Assembly (NCBI GenBank): GCA_964405825.1
Contig: CAYOPI010000031.1
Span: forward strand, 1 to 36,564
Direction of reading: 5' to 3'
DNA length: 36,564 nt
Source: JBHJGM01 sp964405825
GTDB lineage: Bacteria; Verrucomicrobiota; Verrucomicrobiia; Opitutales; JBHJGM01
Part shown: piece by piece, positions 1 to 6,970 of the stretch
Layout of the letters: each line of letters starts with the position of its first letter
How positions within the stretch are numbered: the stretch's first letter is position 1
Notes under the pieces: model-generated
Database searches by the model: none
Told to the model about the DNA's origin: nothing
The model's input: the letters and a program-made list of their open reading frames with translations, nothing else
Translations under genes and position numbers: made by a program

Positions 1-23
1 TACCTGCAATCTTCCCCCACCCC

Positions 24-497
24 ATGTTCCCCGCCCGCTTGTTTGTATCCCTCGTTGTGTTCTGTCTGGCCGCGCTGGCGACTCCGCTGGCAGCGGCTGC
101 GGAGGCTGCGCCGGAGGACGCCACCCTCGCCTCCTTCCACCCGGAGAAAGCTTTTTTCTGGGATGTCATGCGTGACTGGGGTTTCCCGGTCCCCTTCTCG
201 TCGTGGTTTGAATCCGACCTGATCCCGCTGCCGACCAAATTTCTCGCTGAGGCACGCGAGTGCCCGCCATCCGCCTGCTCTCCACTCCAATCATCCAGGC
301 CCCAACCGGACCACGCCCTCGCGTGGGCAGCTCCTGCTGGTCCGACCCCGCAGCTGGTCACCGCCGGCTTCATCCCCGGGGCATGGACGGCGGCACTGAC
401 GCCTCCGGCGCCGGCGCGGTATGCAGCGATGTTCGGCTTCCTCGTGCTGGGGCTGACACATCGCTCCCGCGCCCGGCGACGTCCACCGGTGCGCTGA
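24..497 (+). CDS. Small secreted protein with PEP-CTERM-like C-terminal tail
   Basis: The 157-residue product starts with a clear signal peptide: a hydrophobic run at about residues 5-26 that is rich in Ala, Leu and Val, with AAA-type cleavage sites. The middle is low in recognisable motifs and Pro-rich. The last 30 residues hold a Pro-Ala-Pro triplet, a short hydrophobic stretch (AAMFGFLVLGL) and then an Arg-rich end (RSRARRR). This is the layout of a PEP-CTERM sorting signal, although the usual Pro-Glu-Pro is replaced. If the tail works, the protein would be exported and processed by an exosortase. Function is unknown. The ATG follows a C-rich leader with no Shine-Dalgarno sequence. A terminator lies just downstream, which supports the gene being real and transcribed alone. 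The region before position 24 is cut by the window edge. Confidence 0.55.
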   Translation: MFPARLFVSLVVFCLAALATPLAAAAEAAPEDATLASFHPEKAFFWDVMRDWGFPVPFSSWFESDLIPLPTKFLAEARECPPSACSPLQSSRPQPDHALAWAAPAGPTPQLVTAGFIPGAWTAALTPPAPARYAAMFGFLVLGLTHRSRARRRPPVR

Positions 498-524
498 AAA
501 CCGAACGTTTCCGGTCCGGAATCC

Positions 525-573
525 AAACAGCCGGCGCTTCCCGTGGGGGGTCGCGTCGGCTGTTTCCTTTTTT
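525..573 (+). terminator. Rho-independent terminator after the first gene
   Basis: A 9-bp perfect inverted repeat (AAACAGCCG at 525-533 and CGGCTGTTT at 557-565) encloses a GC-rich loop and is followed by six T residues at 568-573. It sits 28 bp after the stop of the upstream plus-strand gene and before the convergent minus-strand gene, so it probably ends plus-strand transcription. Confidence 0.7.
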
Positions 574-602
574 GGGTGTAAGGGTCGTGAGTGCAGCGAT
601 CC

Positions 603-2159
603 TCAGCGGGCCCAGGCGTAGCCCTGGACCGTTTCCCAGGCGATCTGGCGGTAGACGCGGTCCTGCTCGGGGGTCAGGTCGATGCGTTCGGCGGGCAGGT
701 CGACGGCGTCGGGCGGCACCCCGTAGAGCGTCGAGAAAAAGACCAGGTTCACGAAGTAAGCGCCGCGGGCGTTGACGTGGATGTCCTTGCCGTCCTTGGG
801 GAAGTGCAGCTGGTGAAAGTCCTGGCCCTCAAAGCCCGGCACGCGGCCAGCCTCGATCGCCTGCTTGAGGTTTTTCAACGCCAGGCCGACCGGGATGATG
901 CCTACGGGCGGACCGCTGTGGGCCTCGTCGAGAACCTCGCGCAGGCGCTCCATGTAGGCGGTGTGGTTCCGCACGGCTTCCTCCCAGGTGGTCGCCGGAG
1001 TCAGGCCCCTGGCCTTGAGGGTTTCATCGGCGAAATTGGCCTGGTCCCAGCGGCGCTGAAAATTCCAGCTGGGCCACTGTTGATAGACCCAGAGGCGCAC
1101 CTCGGGGGAGCTTTCGCGGGCGAGCTTCCAGAAGCGCCCGCCATGCTCGGCTTCGTTGGCTATGGAGCGGCCATGGCCGGAAAAAGGCTGCTGGATGATG
1201 GCGTCGATGGGGGCCAGGCGCGGGAAGGCCTCCGAAACGTTGTTGTCGCCGAAGCCGCTGCCAGGGTGGTTCCACAGCCAGTCCGTCGGCGCGCCTGGAA
1301 TGGTAAAGCGGTGGTACTTGTGGTCGTAGCCGGCACTCTGGGCCATCGGTTCGAGCCAGTTGTTGGTGGTGTCCGTCAGGCTGTTGCCGATGTGGAAAGT
1401 GCGCAGGCCGCGCCGGGCGTCGGGCTCGCCCACAACAAAAGTCTCTCCGGCCAGTTCGCTGGGAAAGAGCTGCTCGCGAAAGGCGACCGCGCGGATGCGG
1501 TGCACGCCCTCGTCGACCATGAAGTGGCGGTCGTAGCTCTCGCCATGGGTGGCCGTGGGGAGGGAGCCGTCGAGGGTGTAACGGATGGTGGCGCCGGGGG
1601 TGTCGGTGGTCAGGCGAACCGCGCCACGGCTGCCAGAGGGGTCAAGGACGGCTTCGATCGAGACGGGGGCGGCCTGATTGGCTTCGTTGGCCAGGTCGAG
1701 GCCGACGTAGGCGCCGTCTTTGAGGGGGGCGTCGAAGAAAGTGGCTGGATCGCCGTCGAGGGCGGCGTTGAAGTCGCGCCCCTTCTCACGGCTGCCGGCG
1801 GTTCCAAAAGCCTCGCCGGAGACCTGCCGGCCCTCGCTGTCGAAGAAGGCGACCTCGGCGACCATGCCGTGCGCGCCTTCGGGGGCCTCGTACTTCACCC
1901 AGCGGAAGGGCGCGGTGTTGGCGAACTTCAGGGTGACCCACTGACCCTCGGAAGGGGCCTGCTCGACGCTGGCCAGTTCAACGAAGCCGATCGTTTCGCC
2001 CTGGTTGGAGCCGACGATGTCGCCGCCCTGGAGGACAGCAGCCTGGCCCGGGGCGGGATAGAGGCGGGCCTCGGTGATGACGGGGGCGGTCGCGGCCCCA
2101 AGGGGCAAACTCGCCAGTCCAAGCAGGCCGGTGAAGCGGGTGAGAGGAACGTGTTTCAT
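603..2159 (-). CDS. Secreted SGNH-type esterase with discoidin-like and FN3-associated N-terminal domains
   Basis: The product is about 518 residues, read from the ATG at 2159. That start puts a Lys-His-Val-Pro-Leu head and signal peptide at the N-terminus; an in-frame codon 15 bp upstream is possible. After the signal peptide comes a beta-rich region (about 30-155) resembling an F5/8 type C (discoidin) carbohydrate-binding fold. Next is a segment reading PGATIRYTLDGSLPT, typical of FN3-associated or chitobiase-like modules. The C-terminal half is an SGNH/GDSL hydrolase close to the DUF4886 type. It has the nucleophile block GNSLT (Ser about 260) and the Asp-Ile-His catalytic pair near residues 459-461. 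Members of this superfamily de-esterify polysaccharides or lipids, and the binding-type modules point to a polysaccharide substrate, but the substrate is not visible. It lies 69 bp downstream of the co-directional secreted protein gene and probably acts in the periplasm or outside the cell. Confidence 0.72.
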   Translation of the reverse strand: MKHVPLTRFTGLLGLASLPLGAATAPVITEARLYPAPGQAAVLQGGDIVGSNQGETIGFVELASVEQAPSEGQWVTLKFANTAPFRWVKYEAPEGAHGMVAEVAFFDSEGRQVSGEAFGTAGSREKGRDFNAALDGDPATFFDAPLKDGAYVGLDLANEANQAAPVSIEAVLDPSGSRGAVRLTTDTPGATIRYTLDGSLPTATHGESYDRHFMVDEGVHRIRAVAFREQLFPSELAGETFVVGEPDARRGLRTFHIGNSLTDTTNNWLEPMAQSAGYDHKYHRFTIPGAPTDWLWNHPGSGFGDNNVSEAFPRLAPIDAIIQQPFSGHGRSIANEAEHGGRFWKLARESSPEVRLWVYQQWPSWNFQRRWDQANFADETLKARGLTPATTWEEAVRNHTAYMERLREVLDEAHSGPPVGIIPVGLALKNLKQAIEAGRVPGFEGQDFHQLHFPKDGKDIHVNARGAYFVNLVFFSTLYGVPPDAVDLPAERIDLTPEQDRVYRQIAWETVQGYAWAR

Positions 2160-2228
2160 AGGCGAAAGCGTCATTGAGATGTGTGTACGGTGGCGGGCAA
2201 GGGTGTTCCGCCGGGTGACGTGACGGGC

Positions 2229-3101
2229 TCACTGATCGAGCATCGACTGCAGGCGGGCGGCGTCATGTGCGGACCACTCGGCCAATGCCTCCGGCGTAAA
2301 CCAGGTCAGGGGCACATCGTCGCGTACCACGCGCTGCAGGCAGACAGCCACCTCGAGGTCACCACTGGGCCGGTCGATCAGTTCGACGCGCTGCAGCCCC
2401 TGGTAGACGCGGCCCTCGACGACCGCATAGTCGTAGCTCCAGCGGCTGGTACGCAGCTTGTTGCCCTCGCGCCCGTAGGCGTCGATCTGGATGGGGCGGT
2501 AATCGTCGCGGGCGGCCCAGACCTCGCGCCGACTGAAAGCCGAATGCGCCTTCAGATCCGGCTGCGCGGCGACGGTCATCAGGTGTCCGCAGCGCACGCC
2601 GTCGACCCGTTGCTCGATGGACTCGGTCACGTGAAAGGCACCCGGCAGGCAGAGCAGTTCCTCGAAAGTCCAGAGGGAGGCGGCAAAGCGCTCGGGAAGG
2701 TGGATGGGCAGGAGTTCGCGCACGTAGCGCGAGCCGGCGTCGCGGTAGTGCATGCGCGGCAGTTCGGATTCGCCGGGGAGGGCGAGGAAGGCGCTGCCGG
2801 CCTCGTTACCTGGCCCGGTCACGCGCAGGAGCTGGCGACGCCGCAGGCCGCCTTCGCGCCGACTGAGCGCGATCGCTTCGCGCGCCTGGACTTCGCCGTC
2901 GGCGTTGATGCGCACGAGCTTCCAGCGGGTCACCTCGGTGCGGCCCAGGGGCAACAGCGCAATCTCGGCGAGCAGGCCCTGTCGGTCGGGCGGGAGCACC
3001 CGGGGCGACTGGAAGGCCTGGGCGCTGGCCGCCGTCAACAGGCAAGCAGCAGCGGCGAGGACCCCGCGCCCCGTCCAAGTGTGGCCAGAGAGAAATTTCA
3101 T
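2229..3101 (-). CDS. Secreted LolA-like / outer-membrane lipoprotein-sorting-type protein
   Basis: The 290-residue product has an N-terminal signal peptide (Lys-rich start, hydrophobic run at about 12-28, AQA cleavage motif). The mature part is beta-rich and reads like the COG2834 group: a LRRRQLLRV-type strand, a segment containing GSAFLAL, then a YRPIQIDAYGREG section and a paired-strand end. Proteins of this group have the LolA/LolB half-barrel fold and usually bind lipid or lipoprotein. No Cys lipobox is visible at the cleavage site, so it is probably soluble in the periplasm. It is the first gene of a probable two-gene minus-strand unit with the SGNH esterase and is divergent from tatD. 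The exact role is unknown. Confidence 0.55.
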   Translation of the reverse strand: MKFLSGHTWTGRGVLAAAACLLTAASAQAFQSPRVLPPDRQGLLAEIALLPLGRTEVTRWKLVRINADGEVQAREAIALSRREGGLRRRQLLRVTGPGNEAGSAFLALPGESELPRMHYRDAGSRYVRELLPIHLPERFAASLWTFEELLCLPGAFHVTESIEQRVDGVRCGHLMTVAAQPDLKAHSAFSRREVWAARDDYRPIQIDAYGREGNKLRTSRWSYDYAVVEGRVYQGLQRVELIDRPSGDLEVAVCLQRVVRDDVPLTWFTPEALAEWSAHDAARLQSMLDQ

Positions 3102-3205
3102 GGTTGCCCCAGAGTGGTCACGCCAGAGTCTTTCAGCCCACCATGTCGACCGGTCGGGCGCCAGTCTATTCGGGCCTTGAGCGGCGGCGTGGTGGGTGCC
3201 TGCTC

Positions 3206-4000
3206 ATGTACATCGACAGCCATTGTCACCTGGATGGATTCGTCCGGCGGGGCGAACTCGACGGGGTTCTCGAGCGCGCGCAGACGGCCGGGGTCGAGCG
3301 TCTGATCACAATCGGCACGAGCCCGCAGGACTGGGGGGGTTACCGCGAGCTGGCCGCGGCCCATCCCGGGCGGATCGACTACACCGTTGGGCTGCACCCC
3401 AGTGAGGTGGACGGCGACTGGGCCGGCGCGGTCGGCCAGCTGGAGGCGTTCTTTGAGGCCACTCCAGCGCCGGTGGCCCTTGGGGAGATCGGCCTGGATC
3501 ACTTCCGCCTGCCCAAGGACCCGAGCGCCGCGGCGGAGTTAAAGGCATGGCAGCGAGCCGCATTCGAGGCCCAGCTGGTGATCGCCCGGGCCCGGCAGTG
3601 TCCCGTGGTGGTGCACTCGCGGGCGGCCTTTGCGGCGTGCCTGGAGGTGATCGACGCCTCGGGCGTGGACTGGACCCAGGTGGTCTTTCACTGCTTCACC
3701 GAAAATGCTGAGGCCGTCGGGCAGCTCAACGCGCGCGGCGGACGGGCCTCCTTTACGGGCATCGCCACCTACAAGAGCGGCGGGGACATCCGCGAAGCCG
3801 CGCGGGCGCAGGGGCTGGACCGGCTGATGATCGAGACCGACGCCCCCTACCTCGCGCCCGAACCCCACCGCGGCAGACCCAACGAGCCCGCCCTCGTCGT
3901 TCACACCGCCGAGCGACTGGCCGAAGTCCTCGAGGTGCCCCTGGAAAGGCTGGCCCGGCGCTCCAGTGAGAATGCGGTGGCGTTCTTCGGGCTGGGGTGA
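3206..4000 (+). CDS. tatD: TatD family metal-dependent DNase
   Basis: This is a 264-residue TIM-barrel hydrolase of the TatD family, normal in length for the group. The ATG at 3206 is chosen because the family begins directly with the first metal motif; an upstream in-frame extension of 34 residues has no family similarity. Metal ligands are all present: the HxH of DSHCHLD (His6, His8), Glu94 in GEIGLDHF, His137 in HSR, His162 in HCF, and Asp212 in ETDAPYLAP. TatD proteins are two-metal 3'-5' exonucleases linked to DNA repair and DNA turnover. The gene is divergent from the LolA-like gene, with about 100 bp between them, and is followed by 156 bp before the first kinase gene. No strong Shine-Dalgarno sequence is visible. 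Confidence 0.93.
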   Translation: MYIDSHCHLDGFVRRGELDGVLERAQTAGVERLITIGTSPQDWGGYRELAAAHPGRIDYTVGLHPSEVDGDWAGAVGQLEAFFEATPAPVALGEIGLDHFRLPKDPSAAAELKAWQRAAFEAQLVIARARQCPVVVHSRAAFAACLEVIDASGVDWTQVVFHCFTENAEAVGQLNARGGRASFTGIATYKSGGDIREAARAQGLDRLMIETDAPYLAPEPHRGRPNEPALVVHTAERLAEVLEVPLERLARRSSENAVAFFGLG

Positions 4001-4156
4001 GCCGAGGTGCCCTTGTTTGAAACGCGCGGGCGGTTTGAAGGTCTCCAAAGGTGCAGGTAATCTGAAAAGCGGTGGCGTTGCGGTTCTGTTTTTGCTAAGA
4101 CTTGCCACGGCTCGCGCGTACTCCCTGGCAACGCGGCGCCCTTTCCCCTCCCCCGC

Positions 4157-6910
4157 ATGAGCGACGACGAAACCTTTATCGATACCGGCAGCGGTGCGCC
4201 CGCCGAGGCAACCCTCGACCCGGGCGATCGCATCGGCGAATACACCATCGCAAAGCTCCTGGGCCGCGGTGCCATGGGCGAGGTCTACGAGGCCGAGCAC
4301 AGCCGGCTGGGCCGGCACTACGCGATGAAGGTGCTGCCGGTGCAGTTGGCCAGCGACCCGAACTTTCGCGAACGCTTTGAACGCGAGGCCCGCACACTGG
4401 CTGCGCTGGAGCACCCGAACATCGTCAACGTGGCCTACGCGGGCGAGGATGCCGGGCGCTTCTACCTGGTGATGGAGCTGCTGGGGCCCTTTTTCGACGA
4501 CGAGAACACGTTTCCGCTGGCCGAAGACGACGCCCGCAACGTGGTTGGCGGCGTGCTCGGCGCACTGGATTACGCGCACGGCAAGGGCATCATCCACCGC
4601 GACCTGAAGCCGGCCAACCTGCTGCGCGCCACCGACGGCTCGGCCAAGGTGGCGGACTTTGGCGTGGCCCTGGTGGTGGGCGAGGAGTTCGTTCAGACCA
4701 GGCTCAAGGAGACGATCGCGCAGAGCCGCCTGGGCGAGGCGGGCACGGTTGCCGGAACGCCCCAGCCGGGTCAGACCGATCTGGCCGGCACGCTTTACTA
4801 TATGGCCCCCGAGGTGGTCGAAGGCAATCAGGCCGACGCCCGCAGCGACCTGTACGCGGTCGGGTTCATGAGCTACGAGATGCTCACCGGTCGCAAGCCG
4901 ATCGGGATGTTTCGCCCGCCCTCGCACTACCAGCCCAACCTTGCGCCCGGCTGGGACGCATTGATTGGCGCGTTGCTGGAGGCCGACCCCGACGATCGCC
5001 CAGCCTCGGCGGCCGACGCGCTCGCCCGGCTTCAGGCACCGGCTTTCTCCAGCGACGCGAGTGCCGCGCCCCCGCCTCCCGTTGCCGCGCATACGGGGAC
5101 AGAGGCATCGCCACCGCCGCCGAAAAAGGGTTCGCTGTGGCCCAAGCTGGTGGCCGCGCTCGTTCTTTTGGCGGGACTGGCTGCCGGCGCGTACTTTGCG
5201 ATGCCGTTGATCACCGGCGAGGCCGACGACGCCGCCTCGCAGGACACGGCCAGGGCCGTCTCGGACGCGGACACCGACACCACTGACGCCGACACTACGG
5301 CGCCGGAGACGAGGCCCACCGAAGGCGGCCTCGAAGGTGAGACCAACACGAATCCGCCCCCACCGGAGTCGACCGAGAACGGCTCAACCACAGACCCGAA
5401 CGCCACGACGCCTCCCGCTTCAAATCCATCCGACGCCACCCAGCCGACGGAGGGCGTTGCCGGAGGACCGGTGACCGGCGGCGAAGGTGCCCCCGGTACC
5501 ACCCCGACCGAGATTACCGAGCCCACCAACGCAGACGGCGTCGCCGGCAATGAGGGCAGCGCGTCGACCCGGCCGACCGGGGAGATGCCGGAAGTCATTG
5601 AAGTGCGCGAAAGCAGTCCCGACACGCGCTTGATCCTGCTGGATTACGGATCGCAAAACGGCGCCCGGACCAACGACACGCTGAGCCTTTACGACGACCA
5701 GGGCCGCAAAGTTGCCGACATCACGTTGACGCAGGTCAGAGCCACGCAATCGGTGGCCTCGGTCGACGAGGGTTCGCCCTTGGTTCCGCCGGCGGGTGCG
5801 ACCTACCGCCTCGGCCCGGAGCCCCCGGAAGTTGTTTCCCCGACCACACCCGAAGCCGATAGCGGGACAACCGCCGAAGCCGTCACGCCGGTCGAGACGC
5901 CGGCGACCAACCCCGAGGAGGTCGTGACGACAGAGGTGCCGCCGGTGGAGACACCGCCCGCGAACACCGGGGAGGCCAGCACACCAACCACGCTGGAGAC
6001 GCCGAACGATCCGCTGACTCCGGGTAACGAGCGCGTGCTCATCGGGGGCAGGACGTATTATCCGATTCGCGTGGGCGCGGCTGACGCGCAGGTCATTCTG
6101 GCAACCAGCCGCGCCGAGAAGTCCGCCGGGCTCACCGGGGTGACCTCACTGGCCAGCAACCGCGGCCTGCTCTACCTCTTCGAGAACAGCGGACGCTGGA
6201 CCTTTTCGGCGGCCAACACGCAGGTCGACCTGGACATCGGCTTCTTCGACGCGCGCGGACGGTTGCTGGAAACCCGCCCGATGACCGCCCGCAATCCCGA
6301 CCCTATTTCACCCGGCAGCAGCGATGTGCGCTACGTGCTGACGATTCGCCGCGGCTGGTTTGATCGCAGCGGCCTGCGCCCGGGCGCACGGCTGGATTTC
6401 GATGCGCTCGAAATCGCCTTGCGGGCCAAGGGCGACGACCCCAGCGCCTACATTCCCGAGGACCGTGGACCGGTGGGCTCCGCCGACGCGCGCGCCGAAC
6501 AATGGTACCCGCTCAGCCTGGGCGGGCGAAACATCCAGGCGCTTTTGGCCGTGACGGAAGCCGAGCAGCGCCGGGGTCTGTCGGAGTTGTGGGGGCTGCC
6601 CGAGGACGGCGGCATGCTCTACGTTTTCAAGGAGCTGAGGCGGTGGACCTTTTCGGCGGCGGAAACCGACCTGGCGATCGACATCGGCTTTTTCGACACC
6701 TCGGGTACGTTGCTGGAGGTGCGCTCGATGCTGCCGCGCGATGCGACCCCGATCGCTCCGGCCAGCGACCGCGTCCGCTTCGTGCTGGAGATGGAGAGCG
6801 GCTGGTTTGCCCGCAACCGGATCTTTCGCGGCGCGCGCCTGGACCTGGAAAGCGTGCGCCGGGCGCTGGTGGCGCGGGGCTTCGACCCGAACGACTACCG
6901 GGCCAACTAG
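4157..6910 (+). CDS. Membrane Ser/Thr protein kinase with extracytoplasmic barrel domain and two DUF192-type domains
   Basis: The 917-residue product starts with a complete PknB-type kinase domain (about 26-290). It has a glycine loop GRGAMGEVY, ATP lysine Lys58, catalytic HRDLKPAN with Asp149, DFG at 167-169 and an APE motif near 217-219. The DFG-to-APE span is about 50 residues, longer than usual. A Pro/Ala-rich stretch leads to one membrane helix at about 330-352, so the rest should lie outside the cytoplasm. A long Thr/Pro/Glu-rich linker follows, interrupted at about 488-550 by a small SH3-like barrel (RLILLDYGSQNG). At the C-terminus are two copies of a DUF192-type domain (about 640-755 and 784-905). 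Each has the block RWTFSAANT or RWTFSAAET, a DIGFFD strand and a GWF-containing strand. DUF192 proteins have no settled function, and pairing them with a kinase is unusual. The gene is 60 bp ahead of a related kinase and probably shares a transcript with it. A C-rich leader precedes the ATG. Confidence 0.9.
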   Translation: MSDDETFIDTGSGAPAEATLDPGDRIGEYTIAKLLGRGAMGEVYEAEHSRLGRHYAMKVLPVQLASDPNFRERFEREARTLAALEHPNIVNVAYAGEDAGRFYLVMELLGPFFDDENTFPLAEDDARNVVGGVLGALDYAHGKGIIHRDLKPANLLRATDGSAKVADFGVALVVGEEFVQTRLKETIAQSRLGEAGTVAGTPQPGQTDLAGTLYYMAPEVVEGNQADARSDLYAVGFMSYEMLTGRKPIGMFRPPSHYQPNLAPGWDALIGALLEADPDDRPASAADALARLQAPAFSSDASAAPPPPVAAHTGTEASPPPPKKGSLWPKLVAALVLLAGLAAGAYFAMPLITGEADDAASQDTARAVSDADTDTTDADTTAPETRPTEGGLEGETNTNPPPPESTENGSTTDPNATTPPASNPSDATQPTEGVAGGPVTGGEGAPGTTPTEITEPTNADGVAGNEGSASTRPTGEMPEVIEVRESSPDTRLILLDYGSQNGARTNDTLSLYDDQGRKVADITLTQVRATQSVASVDEGSPLVPPAGATYRLGPEPPEVVSPTTPEADSGTTAEAVTPVETPATNPEEVVTTEVPPVETPPANTGEASTPTTLETPNDPLTPGNERVLIGGRTYYPIRVGAADAQVILATSRAEKSAGLTGVTSLASNRGLLYLFENSGRWTFSAANTQVDLDIGFFDARGRLLETRPMTARNPDPISPGSSDVRYVLTIRRGWFDRSGLRPGARLDFDALEIALRAKGDDPSAYIPEDRGPVGSADARAEQWYPLSLGGRNIQALLAVTEAEQRRGLSELWGLPEDGGMLYVFKELRRWTFSAAETDLAIDIGFFDTSGTLLEVRSMLPRDATPIAPASDRVRFVLEMESGWFARNRIFRGARLDLESVRRALVARGFDPNDYRAN

Positions 6911-6970
6911 TGCCTTGAGGCCCGGGCGCGGTTTCCATAGTATCTTCTGTTAACGGCCAAAGTTGGTACC

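Noticed and set aside
591..2177. Long plus-strand open frame opposite the SGNH esterase
   Set aside because: It is the antisense shadow of the minus-strand gene in GC-rich DNA. It is rich in Gly, Val and Ala with no domain, while the minus strand shows a signal peptide and catalytic motifs.
3104..3205. Extended N-terminus for TatD
   Set aside because: The extra 34 residues have no family similarity, and the metal motif of the family starts directly at the ATG at 3206.
5220..6030. Thr/Pro/Glu-rich part of the first kinase as a frameshift or junk segment
   Set aside because: The frame stays open, codon use matches the flanks, and such linkers are common between a membrane helix and outer domains.
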